Below, piece after piece: positions 8,892 through 17,557 of a stretch of 64,000 nucleotides of DNA (position 1 is the stretch's first letter; each line of letters opens with the position of its first letter). The notes beneath the pieces are model-generated. The model searched no databases. It was not told the origin of the DNA and saw nothing but the letters and a program-made list of their open reading frames with translations. The translations under genes and the position numbers were made by a program. The stretch covers positions 558,001 through 622,000 of the forward strand of contig NZ_BOSH01000003.1 in the NCBI RefSeq assembly GCF_018403245.1. The letters are read 5' to 3'. The DNA is from Paenibacillus sp. J2TS4. Lineage in GTDB: Bacteria > Bacillota > Bacilli > Paenibacillales > NBRC-103111.

Positions 8892-8928
8892 CCTCCTGTC
8901 CAGACGATGGATATGGAGGCTTTTTTTT
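8892..8928 (+). terminator. Rho-independent terminator
   Basis: Stem CCTCC (8892-8896) with GGAGG (8915-8919), extended by TGTCCA/TGGATA, followed by eight T. It ends the UPF0173 gene. Confidence 0.75.
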
Positions 8929-9062
8929 GTTTCAAGACTTCGGATGGCTCTGGTGAACCTTGGCACTGCTCACAATAGACAGAGGCATCCTTTTGCTTAT
9001 GTATGGCAACGCAAAAAATTAATGGCTCAGCCGCATGCCAAGCCGTGCACCGATAGCATGAA

Positions 9063-9100
9063 GAGGTAACGAGGTCTTATCACTTTGTTGCCTCTTTTTT
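9063..9100 (+). terminator. Terminator-like hairpin
   Basis: GAGGTAAC (9063-9070) pairs with GTTGCCTC (9088-9095), followed by six T. There is no gene directly upstream, so it may belong to a lost gene. Confidence 0.55.
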
Positions 9101-9194
9101 ATCTCATTATCATTACCTAAAATTAGTTAAAATGGTACAATATTTTAAATTAGTTCAAAGCGGAAGGAAATGTAAAATTGTAAAAACAGGAGGA

Positions 9195-9371
9195 ATTAGA
9201 TGGAGCCTTATTTTACAACGCATTGATACGGTCTGCGTAAAGGATTTAGAAAGCTCGTTAGAGTGGTATACTACTAAACTTGGGTTGAAGTTGCGCTGGA
9301 TTATGCGAGAGTATGCAGCGTTGGATATTGGGAACGGTGAACCCTGTATAATTGTGATCATGGCCAAGAAA
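9195..9371 (+). pseudogene. N-terminal remnant of a VOC/glyoxalase-family protein
   Basis: About 55 codons read LILQRIDTVCVKDLESSLEWY, then TTKLGLKLRWIMREYAALDIGNGEP, the first beta-alpha-beta unit of a vicinal-oxygen-chelate protein. After IIVI the similarity stops and the frame runs into the A+T-rich inverted repeats at 9391-9521. The second half of the fold is missing. AACAGGAGGAATT at 9185-9197 looks like the original ribosome binding site, but no good start codon sits in this frame, so the start is damaged too. Confidence 0.6.
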
Positions 9372-9390
9372 ATCATCGTTAAGCTGAAAA

Positions 9391-9521
9391 GACATGCAGA
9401 AGTACACGTCAATTTGCGAAAATCCATAATATATAAAAATGACGTGCAAAAGTGCATGTCTATCCCTGATAAAAGGGGAAAAGCGGCAAATAACTTAATC
9501 ACACCTGCATATTTGCATGTC
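9391..9521. repeat. Cluster of three related inverted repeat arms
   Basis: GACATGCA begins an arm at 9391-9411. Its imperfect complement is at 9440-9460 (outer 8 and inner 7 bases pair, centre mismatched), and a third arm with the same GACATGCA core is on the minus strand at 9504-9521. They lie where the VOC remnant is cut off, so they may belong to a small inserted element. Confidence 0.5.
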
Positions 9522-9605
9522 ATTTGTTGATTCTAACTAAAATTTTATTAGAGACCTGCACTTATGCCGGTTGTTCACAGAAAAGATGGTCGGGGGGTGA
9601 CGATT

Positions 9606-9908
9606 ATGAGGAGCGATGAAGCTCTAGAATTATGGAATTCTCTTAAACTGTTGTCTATGGAAGATAAGGAATCCATTCTCGAGGCACTTGAAAATTATTT
9701 TGGTAAACAATTAGAGCTTTCATTTCGAAATTTATCCAGGATGGACAGAGAAGAATTTCAAATAATTCAATCGGTAGTAAATGGATTAATACTCACGCAA
9801 AAGTATATACCAGATATTCAATTAGCCTATGAAGAAGTAAAGAACAAAAAATTGCCATCCACCATATCTTTTGGATGCATCAGTCAGGAAAAGAAAGAAA
9901 AAAATTAG
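9606..9908 (+). CDS. Hypothetical protein, 100 aa
   Basis: Not recognised. A small soluble, mostly helical, charged protein (starts MRSDEALELWNSLKLLSMED, later ENYFGKQLELSFRNLSRMDR). No signal peptide, membrane helix or cysteine motif. ATG 9606 is chosen because CGGGGGG lies at 9590-9596, nine bases upstream; in-frame GTG 9597 and ATG 9564 lack a site. It sits alone between the repeat cluster and a lipoprotein gene. Codon use is A+T-rich compared with the fad region. Confidence 0.55.
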   Translation: MRSDEALELWNSLKLLSMEDKESILEALENYFGKQLELSFRNLSRMDREEFQIIQSVVNGLILTQKYIPDIQLAYEEVKNKKLPSTISFGCISQEKKEKN

Positions 9909-9982
9909 AGTAGAATCATGAACTGCGGAGTTATTTTTAGCTAAATGCTTGGATAAGTTTTGTACGGAGAGGGGGATGAAGA

Positions 9983-10618
9983 TTGACAAGCTATCGCCGA
10001 ACTACTTCATCTATGGTCATGTTCTTGCTCATGCCGCTTATTATGTTCGGTTGCAGTAATGAACCGCAGGGAGCGGAGAAGATAGCCTATCTATCCGCCA
10101 ATGATAATTCATCTTATGCCACCACCTTTAGCGATCTGCACCTCGGAAATATACTTGATTACCATTTAAAGCTGACTAAAGCTGATCAAAGCTGGGTTAC
10201 CATCTGGGTAGAGGGTTATATCGATGGTGAGAAAGCGGAACCCTTCCGTCTGACAGAGCTTTTGTATGGGTTAAACCCAAATGATGAATTAGTAGAGGGG
10301 TCGATGGGGTTTGGTATAATTGATCGCTTTAAAGACGTTTCTTTCTTCTTGTATTCACACGGAGTCTCTACGACATCTAAAGCGATAGATATTATTTTAA
10401 AGCGCGAAGGGGTAGGGATAAGCGGTTGGGACTATGCAATTGGCAAGGAAAAAGTGAGTTTAGAATCAGGGGAAACCAAGGTGCTGGGGGTTTACCGGGA
10501 GGCGAAGGATTCCATGAGAACGTATGATTATCAAGATGAGGAGGCTATCCATCAAATGATTAAAGAGGATATGACCGTACTGCTACTTAAAATCAAAGTG
10601 GAAAAAGATCATCCATGA
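9983..10618 (+). CDS. Putative lipoprotein, 211 aa
   Basis: Secreted, membrane-anchored protein of unknown function. The N-terminus has two arginines, a hydrophobic stretch (MVMFLLMPLIMF) and a lipobox-like GC at residues 23-24, so Cys24 is the likely lipid site. The mature part has no recognised domain. TTG 9983 is the start because GGAGAGGGGG is about seven bases upstream. It overlaps the next gene by four bases (ATGA at 10615-10618), so the two are translationally coupled and may work together at the membrane. Confidence 0.65.
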   Translation: MTSYRRTTSSMVMFLLMPLIMFGCSNEPQGAEKIAYLSANDNSSYATTFSDLHLGNILDYHLKLTKADQSWVTIWVEGYIDGEKAEPFRLTELLYGLNPNDELVEGSMGFGIIDRFKDVSFFLYSHGVSTTSKAIDIILKREGVGISGWDYAIGKEKVSLESGETKVLGVYREAKDSMRTYDYQDEEAIHQMIKEDMTVLLLKIKVEKDHP

Positions 10619-11079
10619 GTGCCCATATGAGATTATTGCTATCTATGGTAATAATTTATTTCTCTGTAGTGTCAACGTTGGATGCATCCTGGGCTTATAG
10701 CTTCGTGGTTTACAATGGAAACATATATGTTATTACTCAAGAGGAAGTTGAAGAGGACCAGCTAAAAAGAAAAATTGGTCAAGTCACTTCTTACACAGAT
10801 AGAGAGGGGACATATAGAGGGAACTTTTCTAATACCTTTCCTAAAGGAACACAATATTACGAAATAAATGGTGTAGATGTTTCGGAAGCCATTGCAGTAA
10901 AGACGGAGAAGGCTGTCTACATAAAAGCTTATTATGAAGGTGAATATGCGGGCAAAGATGTGCTTGCTTCAGTGTTTTCTAATAATAAAGCATCGCCATG
11001 GGTCCTATTATCTGCAACGGTACTTATAGCACTCATATTGACGAGTTACAAAAAGCGGAAAAAAAGAAAAAACTTATAA
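10615..11079 (+). CDS. Hypothetical membrane-anchored exported protein, 154 aa
   Basis: The N-terminal signal (LLLSMVIIYFSVVSTLDASWA) is followed by an extracytoplasmic domain of about 90 residues with alternating polar and aromatic residues, then a C-terminal membrane helix (WVLLSATVLIALILTSY) and a lysine/arginine-rich tail (KKRKKRKNL). The topology is outside domain, one helix, basic cytoplasmic end. The start overlaps the lipoprotein stop (ATGA). This layout resembles small DUF4178- or TPM-like surface proteins, but no family can be named. Confidence 0.62.
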   Translation: MSAHMRLLLSMVIIYFSVVSTLDASWAYSFVVYNGNIYVITQEEVEEDQLKRKIGQVTSYTDREGTYRGNFSNTFPKGTQYYEINGVDVSEAIAVKTEKAVYIKAYYEGEYAGKDVLASVFSNNKASPWVLLSATVLIALILTSYKKRKKRKNL

Positions 11080-11080
11080 T

Positions 11081-11209
11081 TTGGGCATCAATCGGTCGCT
11101 TTTTGGTCATTTGGGTAGTTTTATCGGAGGGTTTATCTTTAGCTTCATCCTATTTCTGGTAGATGGATTAAGTTCGAGAATGAAAGCTAGAAATCAAATA
11201 AGCAAGTAA
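11081..11209 (+). CDS. Possible 42-aa membrane peptide
   Basis: A short frame begins with TTG one base after the preceding stop and encodes one strong hydrophobic helix (GSFIGGFIFSFILFLVDGL) followed by a basic tail (SSRMKARNQISK). There is no separate ribosome binding site; expression would depend on reinitiation after the upstream gene. The membrane-like composition with a positive cytoplasmic flank is why it is listed. It could also be the tail of a decayed gene. Confidence 0.35.
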   Translation: MGINRSLFGHLGSFIGGFIFSFILFLVDGLSSRMKARNQISK

Positions 11210-11289
11210 CAAAGTAGGCACTTAACGACATAGCAAGAAACCATTTGAGGTGAAGCTAATGTGTGAATTAGAGGTAGTAGTGGATCAGT

Positions 11290-11874
11290 ATGATCAGGAT
11301 CATTATTGAAATGAGCAAGTTAAATGTGGAACAGCGCAGTTTTCTTACTTATTTGGCTGAGCAGGATCAATTGTTTACACCGGGAGAACAATGGAGCTAC
11401 AGCAGTACCGGATTTTTAATTTGCGGTTACATTCTCGAGCAAGTCTCGGGAATAACATTGGACAGCTTATTAAATCAGCTTTTTTTCACACCTCTGAACA
11501 TGCAAAATACCGGGCCTGACAACCCTCGCACAATCAATTATGGACGGGCGTACGGTCATTCAAAGGAGAGTGGGAAATATATTAATGCAGACAACGATAA
11601 GCTAAGCGAGGTAGAGGCCCCTCGTGAACTCTTTTCTACCGTTTGGGATTTGAATAAATGGTGTGAAGCATTATTAAACGGTAATATCTTATCTCAAGAA
11701 TCGATGCAAAAGATGTTCAAGCCCTATCTTAGCGTAAGCTTTGATCCATCGCTTAAATATGGTTATGGATGGTTTCTAGGTCATCATTATCGTTTGATTG
11801 GCGGTGGAACTCCAGGCTTTCGGTCGGAAATCTGGCAATACCCGGAGCTGTTAGGATGCCGATACTGTGTTTAG
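11290..11874 (+). pseudogene. Truncated class-C beta-lactamase-like serine hydrolase
   Basis: About 185 codons cover the central part of a beta-lactamase/D-alanyl-D-alanine peptidase fold. FTPGEQWSYSSTGF holds the Tyr of the YxN-type motif, and GGGTPGFRS is the third (KTG/HTG-type) motif. The N-terminal portion with the SxxK nucleophile is absent, and the frame stops soon after the third motif, within the start of a P-loop kinase fragment. A protein without the SxxK serine cannot be catalytic, so this is a relic. Confidence 0.75.
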
Positions 11875-11999
11875 AAGGAGCAAGCGCGGTAGGAAAGAGT
11901 ACGACCTGTAAAGCATTCATCGAAAAATATGATGGTTATGTTGTGCCGGAGACGGCTTTTTTGTTTGAATCGCCCGGTTTAACAGCGAGGATGGGATGA
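11856..11999 (+). pseudogene. N-terminal fragment of a P-loop nucleoside/shikimate-type kinase
   Basis: 47 codons beginning MPILCLEGASAVGKSTTCK carry a complete Walker A (GASAVGKS), followed by YDGYVVPETAFLFE and then a stop. A functional kinase would need at least 150 further residues. It overlaps the end of the beta-lactamase fragment in another frame, so two broken genes meet at about 11850. Family naming beyond P-loop kinase is not possible. Confidence 0.6.
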
Positions 12000-12061
12000 A
12001 ATGGCTACTCCACCGACAAGTGGATAGGTGGAAGATAAGCACAAAATTTTCCTGACGGCTA

Positions 12062-12126
12062 TTGACATGACAGTGGGTTTCGTATACATTTGTATACAAA
12101 ACTAATGTATGCATTTGTATACGAAA
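12062..12126 (+). promoter_or_regulatory. Promoter with tandem GTATRCATTTGTATAC operator
   Basis: TTGACA (12062-12067) is followed after 17 bases by TACATT as -10 candidate. The palindrome-like motif GTATACATTTGTATAC (12082-12097) overlaps the -10, and a second copy GTATGCATTTGTATAC (12107-12122) follows 25 bases later. TTTC and GAAA flanks make the whole 12078-12126 segment an inverted repeat. This should be a repressor site for the 12138-14224 operon. The regulator is unknown; a TetR remnant lies just downstream of the operon. Confidence 0.65.
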
Positions 12127-12137
12127 GGAGTTGCGAG

Positions 12138-12491
12138 ATGAGAGGTGGATATCGCGAACGCGGCGAAGGCAGGCAGCGTACCGAAAGTAGAGAGGGGCAG
12201 GAGTATCGTGCGGACCGTCATGGACGACATGGTTCCCGCCATGGAATGCATGGCGCCCAGACCTTCAGAAGAGGGCGAATTCTGGCTTTTCTTGAGCATT
12301 TGCAGGCACGGCGAACCATTTTAGCCAGACAGCTTGGCGAGTCTGAATACGAAGCGATCAAACCGGTCTTGACCGGAGAGCTCAAGGCGCTCGATCATGT
12401 CATAGAAGACTATATCCGCTTATTCGATCTTCAGGAAGTGGATACCCAACCGGAAAATGGCGATACCTCAGATGTCAGAGAGGGGAAATAA
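12138..12491 (+). CDS. Hypothetical Arg/Gly/His-rich protein preceding an ABC exporter
   Basis: 117 aa. The first 50 residues are rich in Arg, Gly, Glu and His (RGGYRERGEGRQRTESREGQ, HGRHGSRHGMHG). Residues 55-105 form a helical domain (ILAFLEHLQARRTILARQL, IKPVLTGELKALDHVIEDYI). No helix-turn-helix is clear, although the small size and the operator just upstream would suit an autoregulating repressor or a transporter accessory protein. ATG 12138 follows AAAGGAG with 7-base spacing. Five bases separate it from the exporter gene, so they form one operon. Function unknown. Confidence 0.7.
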   Translation: MRGGYRERGEGRQRTESREGQEYRADRHGRHGSRHGMHGAQTFRRGRILAFLEHLQARRTILARQLGESEYEAIKPVLTGELKALDHVIEDYIRLFDLQEVDTQPENGDTSDVREGK

Positions 12492-12496
12492 CAGCA

Positions 12497-14224
12497 ATGT
12501 GGCAATTGATGCGAAGGTTTTTCTCATATTACCGGCCTTATAAAGGCTTGTTTATGCTGGATTTTGGCTGCGCGGTCATTGCGGGTCTCCTGGAGCTTGC
12601 GTTCCCGCTTGCGGTTAGCAAATTTATCGATAATCTGCTGCCGGAAGGGAACTGGGGGATGATCGTGATGGCTTCTGTAGGATTGTTATGCGTCTATGCG
12701 CTTAATACCGTTTTGAACTATATCGTTACCTATTGGGGGCATATGCTAGGCATTAATATCGAGACGGATATGCGGCGGAAAATGTTCGAGCACATTCAGA
12801 AGCTGTCGTTCCGGTTTTTCGATAATCACAAGACGGGCCATCTGGTCGGCAGGGTAACCAACGATCTGAACGAAATCGGAGAGCTCGCCCACCACGGACC
12901 CGAAGACGTGTTTATCGCCGTTATGACGCTCGCGGGCTCGTTTACGCTGATGGCTTACATTAATCTGGAGCTGGCCTTGTTGACCTTCATCATCATCCCA
13001 ATCATGGCTTGGTTAATTATCTTGTTCGGGGGAAGAATGACCAGCACTTACCGCCGGTTGTTCGCCAACGTCGGCAACTTTAACGCTCGGATCGAGGAAA
13101 ATGTCGGCGGGATCCGCGTCGTGCAATCGTTCGCTAACGAAAAGCATGAGAAGGAGTTATTCGCGGTCGATAACCAAAACTTTCGGGAGACGAAGCTGAT
13201 GGCTTATAAGACAATGGCCAAAAGTATTTCGGTCAGCTACATGTTGATGCGATTGATCACCATATTCGTGATGGTGTGCGGAGCCTGGTTTTTTATCAAA
13301 GGCAAGATCGAACTGGGAGAATTCATGGCTTTCCTGCTGCTGTCGAATATATTTTTCCGTCCGATTGAGAAAATCAACGCGGTGATCGAGAGCTATCCGA
13401 AAGGAATCGCGGGGTTCAAGAGGTATGTGGAGATCATCGACACCGAACCGGATATTGCCGATGCGAAGGACGCCGTTGCCGTTGACTCGTTGCGGGGCGA
13501 TATTCGCTTCGAGAACGTCACGTTCGGCTATGAGCCTGGCCGGAATATTCTTGACGGAATCGATCTGTCGATTCGAGCAGGAGAAACCGTTGCGTTCGTA
13601 GGTCCTTCCGGCGCCGGAAAAACAACAATATGCAGCTTGCTACCAAGGTTCTACGATGTTAATGGAGGCCGGATCACAGTGGATGGCATGGATATCCGAA
13701 ACATGACGCTGCAATCTCTGCGCAAAAATATCGGCATCGTTCAACAAGACGTATTCCTCTTCTCGGGAACGATCCGGGAAAACATCGCGTACGGAGATCT
13801 GAAGGCTACGGAGGAGCAAATCTGGGAGGCGGTGAGGCGGGCATCTCTGGAAGAAATGATACGCCAATTGCCGGAAGGGATGGAAACGATCATCGGGGAA
13901 CGAGGCGTGAAGCTGTCTGGAGGGCAGAAGCAACGAATGGCGATTGCCAGGATGTTCCTGAAAAATCCTCCGATCCTGATTCTGGACGAGGCGACGTCGG
14001 CTCTGGACACCGAGACCGAAGCGGCGATTCAACAATCGCTGTCCGAGCTGTCTGTTGGCCGGACGACACTGGTCATTGCGCACCGGCTGGCGACCATCAA
14101 GAACGCAGACCGGATCATCGTCGTCGACGAAAGCGGCATCGCAGAACAGGGTCGGCATTCCGAGCTTGTCGCTTCCGGCGGCATCTACAGCAGGCTGCAT
14201 CAGGCGCAATATCTGCACGCGTGA
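12497..14224 (+). CDS. ABC-type multidrug/lipid exporter, fused TM-ATPase
   Basis: 575-aa half-transporter of the MsbA/BmrA/YfiB type. Residues 1-310 hold six membrane helices (the first in LFMLDFGCAVIAGLLELAFP); 330-570 hold the ATPase with Walker A GPSGAGKTT, signature LSGGQKQR, Walker B ILILDEATSALD and the H-loop HRLATI. All catalytic residues are present, so a homodimer can be active; a heterodimer with another half-transporter is also possible. It follows the 117-aa gene by five bases under the tandem operator and is closed by a strong terminator. Substrate is not predictable, though inducible exporters of this kind often handle drugs or peptides. Confidence 0.93.
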   Translation: MWQLMRRFFSYYRPYKGLFMLDFGCAVIAGLLELAFPLAVSKFIDNLLPEGNWGMIVMASVGLLCVYALNTVLNYIVTYWGHMLGINIETDMRRKMFEHIQKLSFRFFDNHKTGHLVGRVTNDLNEIGELAHHGPEDVFIAVMTLAGSFTLMAYINLELALLTFIIIPIMAWLIILFGGRMTSTYRRLFANVGNFNARIEENVGGIRVVQSFANEKHEKELFAVDNQNFRETKLMAYKTMAKSISVSYMLMRLITIFVMVCGAWFFIKGKIELGEFMAFLLLSNIFFRPIEKINAVIESYPKGIAGFKRYVEIIDTEPDIADAKDAVAVDSLRGDIRFENVTFGYEPGRNILDGIDLSIRAGETVAFVGPSGAGKTTICSLLPRFYDVNGGRITVDGMDIRNMTLQSLRKNIGIVQQDVFLFSGTIRENIAYGDLKATEEQIWEAVRRASLEEMIRQLPEGMETIIGERGVKLSGGQKQRMAIARMFLKNPPILILDEATSALDTETEAAIQQSLSELSVGRTTLVIAHRLATIKNADRIIVVDESGIAEQGRHSELVASGGIYSRLHQAQYLHA

Positions 14225-14226
14225 AC

Positions 14227-14251
14227 GTAAGCCCCCGATTCGGGGGCTTAC
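14227..14251 (+). terminator. Strong hairpin terminator
   Basis: An 11-bp perfect stem (GTAAGCCCCCG with CGGGGGCTTAC, 3-base loop) follows the exporter stop by two bases. There is no long T run, only TTGTTT a little downstream. It also precedes the end of the minus-strand TetR remnant. Confidence 0.75.
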
Positions 14252-14257
14252 ACTTGT

Positions 14258-14470
14258 TTACGAAAACGTTTGGAGAATATTTCTATAATCAGCGGTGATC
14301 ATGCGCAGTAGAATATTTACTTTTGAATCCAAATCTTGACTTCCCCACTGGACATTTTCTGTCATTAAACCGGATATGACGGATAGATAGACTTCGAGCA
14401 GTTCCTCCGTATCCCCCTGAATTATTTCTCCCATTCTCTGCCCTTCCTTCTGCAACAGAACGATCAGCTC
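14258..14470 (-). pseudogene. C-terminal remnant of a TetR-type regulator
   Basis: About 70 codons are open after an in-frame stop: ELIVLLQKEGQRMGEIIQG, later VYLSVISGLMTENVQWG and VNILLRMITADYRNILQTF. The amphipathic helices resemble the ligand-binding end of TetR regulators that sit next to exporters. The DNA-binding half is absent upstream. If it once regulated the neighbouring exporter, the operator at 12082-12122 may now be controlled by something else. Confidence 0.45.
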
Positions 14471-14693
14471 CTATAAAATCCTGGGGTGAATTTGACCTGA
14501 TCTCCTCACAAAGTAATATCGGCTAATGGAAACAGACGAGAAGCTCTACAGTTGAGCTTCCTGTTTATTTACGGAAATAGAAGAATGGTTTAGACTTGAA
14601 AGAGACAAGACGATCGAAGGGTAGGCGATCTTTATTTCTGACCGACATTCTTCCTCTGAAAAAAATTCTGTACGGCAACACTGGCTGGACTTC

Positions 14694-17285
14694 ATGATCG
14701 TTCCTTCGAAGTTCCAGCTTTCCCCCGTTCCCGAAGGGTACGTGAAGCGTCCGCGCCTCGATACGAAGCTTCAGGGAGTGTTCAAACGCCCCCTGACATG
14801 GATCGTTGCTCCTCCCGGCGCGGGCAAGACGACGCTGGTCAGCGGCTGGAAGGAGCAAATCTCCGTCCCGGTTGCGTGCATCGCCCTCGAAGAAGCGGAC
14901 AACCATCTGCTGCGGTTCTGGCTCCATGTCATCGCAGCGATCGAGCATGTCTCGCCCGGCTTTGACGACGGGCTGACCAACCGTTTCATCGAGCAATTCA
15001 TGCAGCAGCCGGGAAGAGCCTTGGCCGATTTGAACCGCTCATGCTCGCTGCTGCCTTCGCCGGTTGCGCTGGTACTGGACGACTACCATGCTATTGAAAT
15101 TCCGGAAATTCATGGCATGCTGTCCGATTGGATCAAGAACATGCCTGCCAATATTCATATGGTCGTGATTAGTCGTACCGAAGCTCCGTTGAAGCTGCCC
15201 AAGAGCAAGTCGTACCGGATCGGCTGGCGTGACCTGGCCTTCACTGACGGCGAAGCGAAGCGATTTTACCGCAATGCGCTGAATCTTCAGGTCTCCGACC
15301 GTCAGTTGCGGGAATGGCAGGAACAGACGGAGGGCTGGGTACTTGGCATGAGAATGCTCGGGGCAACCAAACTTCATGAATGGCAAGGGGACATAGGGAA
15401 GGGGCGGGAACCCAGAGCGACGAATAACGATGCAGCGGGACAAGGAGCTGTCCGCGAACGGCTGATGGGGGATTTATTGTCCAAGCAGTCTCCGGAAACG
15501 ATCCGCTTCCTGCTTCACATGTCCATTCCTGAGCGCTTCAATGAGGCATTATGCATCGAACTGGCGGGAAATGCAGAGGCGCAAAGCGTGCTGGTCTCTT
15601 TGGAGAAAGAGAATCTTTTTATTCAGCGTCTGCGCGACGGCACCGGGATTTGGTACCGGTATCACCCGCTCATCGCCCAAATGCTGCGGGATAGGCTGCG
15701 GCGGAAGGATCAGGCGCTGTGGCAATCCCTCCAGTGGAAAACGGGCCGCTGGCTGGAGAGCAGCGGTTATCCTATGGAAGCGATGGAGCACTATGTGAGA
15801 GGCTCTCATTACGAAGAAGCCTGCCGGCTGCTCGAACGGTTGTTTAATCAGTTTATTTTGAAGGAAGCCTGGACGCTGCGGCGCTTCTTCGCCATGATTC
15901 CGGAGGAAATGATCCAGGCCAGGCCGAAGCTGTATTTGTCTTGTTTGTTTTTTGCCGCGGGGCGGCAGGACCCGGACCTTACGATGGAGCAGCTGAATGC
16001 CATAGAGCGTAGGGTGGCATCCGACAATGTGGAACTTGCGGCTGAAATGCGCGAATATTGCATGCGCGTTATCGTGGTCATGCGGGCGTATGTATGCATC
16101 TTTAAGCGGGACTTGAAGGGACTCGCTCGCTATTTGTGTGATTACTTGGACCGGGGGTATCCGCCGAATGACGAGATTTTTGCGTATATCGACTATGAGG
16201 TGCACCATTGCTCGCGCTTGAGGAGCTTCCCGGGAGTCACCGGGCATTTGCGCCAAGCGCAAATTTGCTTCGAGCCGATCGTTGACAGGTGGCGCTCCCT
16301 CCGTTCCTATAACACCGCTTATTATGCGATTGGCTACGCTGAGCTGCTGTATGAATGGAACCGGCTTCGCGAAGCGGAGACATACGCAGAGCTTGCCCGC
16401 TCCATCGGAGACGAGCTGAACAAAGCCGCGTTGATCGTACCGGCGGCGATTATTCAGGCACGTCTTGCCTTCGGCAGAAACGAGTTTCAGCAAGCCTTTC
16501 AATGTTTGTGTGAAGTGCGTTCCCGGCTAAGCGACGAAGAAATCCGATACTGGACACCTATTTTGGATGCTTGCGAAACGAAGCTCCACTTGCTATCGCC
16601 TGAAGGCGATCCTGAAGCGGCATTACGCTATCTGGATGCTTATTCCGGCATTGTTGCAGAAGACAGTGGCTGCAACGAGCTGGTGTGTGCGCTTGTGTAT
16701 GCCAGAGCGCTTATAGCCATCGGCAGCTATACGGAAGCGAGTTCCCGGCTGACAAGAATACAGAAGATTGCCGCGGAGCGCGGCCTGCTATCGGAACAGC
16801 TCGAAGCTTATATTCTGCAGGCGGTCATGTATGAGAAGCAGGACAAGTGGAGTCGCGCGGCCAGAGCATTCGGGAAAGCCGCTCATCTGTCCTCGGCGGA
16901 CGGCCATATCGGGGTGTATTTAGAGGAAGGAGAGCCGTTACGCAAGATTGTGAACCATTACCGCGAGCTTAGACAAGCCTATAGGGTGAAGGAAAGACAG
17001 GTTTCCATCCGCTATGTCAACCAGATTTTATTCGCTTTCGAAGCGCAAGCATCGGCAGGGACCGCCGTTTCGGTCCAAGGGAATAATCCGCTCAGCGCGA
17101 TGGAGAAGCAGGTTCTGCTGGGCTTGTCCAAAAGCTGCACCAGCAAAGAGATTGCGGCGAATATGGGAGTCAGCGTCGGAACTGTGCACACTTACATTCG
17201 GAGAATATTCGCCAAGCTGCAGGTAAACAAGCGCAAGGAAGCGGTATTGAAAGCATGCCGGCTAGGGTGGCTAATAATTGAATAA
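14694..17285 (+). CDS. LuxR-family ATP-dependent regulator, MalT-like (LAL)
   Basis: 863-aa large transcription activator. An N-terminal STAND-type NTPase has Walker A in APPGAGKTTLVSGW (residues about 39-52) and Walker B ALVLDDYHAI. A long helical/TPR-like middle (about 350-760) follows, then a C-terminal LuxR helix-turn-helix (NPLSAMEKQVLLGLSKSCTS, KEIAANMGVSVGTVHTYIRR). MalT-like proteins multimerise on ATP and an inducer before binding DNA. ATG 14694 has only a weak site (CTGGCTGG), so the start is the least certain part. The gene stands alone and its target operon is not obvious here. Confidence 0.9.
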   Translation: MIVPSKFQLSPVPEGYVKRPRLDTKLQGVFKRPLTWIVAPPGAGKTTLVSGWKEQISVPVACIALEEADNHLLRFWLHVIAAIEHVSPGFDDGLTNRFIEQFMQQPGRALADLNRSCSLLPSPVALVLDDYHAIEIPEIHGMLSDWIKNMPANIHMVVISRTEAPLKLPKSKSYRIGWRDLAFTDGEAKRFYRNALNLQVSDRQLREWQEQTEGWVLGMRMLGATKLHEWQGDIGKGREPRATNNDAAGQGAVRERLMGDLLSKQSPETIRFLLHMSIPERFNEALCIELAGNAEAQSVLVSLEKENLFIQRLRDGTGIWYRYHPLIAQMLRDRLRRKDQALWQSLQWKTGRWLESSGYPMEAMEHYVRGSHYEEACRLLERLFNQFILKEAWTLRRFFAMIPEEMIQARPKLYLSCLFFAAGRQDPDLTMEQLNAIERRVASDNVELAAEMREYCMRVIVVMRAYVCIFKRDLKGLARYLCDYLDRGYPPNDEIFAYIDYEVHHCSRLRSFPGVTGHLRQAQICFEPIVDRWRSLRSYNTAYYAIGYAELLYEWNRLREAETYAELARSIGDELNKAALIVPAAIIQARLAFGRNEFQQAFQCLCEVRSRLSDEEIRYWTPILDACETKLHLLSPEGDPEAALRYLDAYSGIVAEDSGCNELVCALVYARALIAIGSYTEASSRLTRIQKIAAERGLLSEQLEAYILQAVMYEKQDKWSRAARAFGKAAHLSSADGHIGVYLEEGEPLRKIVNHYRELRQAYRVKERQVSIRYVNQILFAFEAQASAGTAVSVQGNNPLSAMEKQVLLGLSKSCTSKEIAANMGVSVGTVHTYIRRIFAKLQVNKRKEAVLKACRLGWLIIE

Positions 17286-17557
17286 CGGGAAAAAAAGCCT
17301 TAATTATGAGCCGTACAACAATAAAGCAAAGACTATTCCAGTCCAGGAGTAACTAATGGCGCGGGAGGGCGAATCTATCCCATCCATCCGTTGATTTTGC
17401 ATGTGGCGTAGTTTAAACTTCATAGTGAGCGACCTCTTAGATGGGCATGTTTTAGTAGGGCTTCGGCCCCGTTCAACACCCCCGTCATTCGGAGGCGCTT
17501 TTTTCATTTTTGGCAAAAGTTGAATATCCATGGAAAATACTTTCAGGAGGGTTTATT

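Noticed and set aside
15549..16502. Minus-strand frame of 317 codons
   Set aside because: It lies wholly inside the MalT-like gene in antisense and has no family features.
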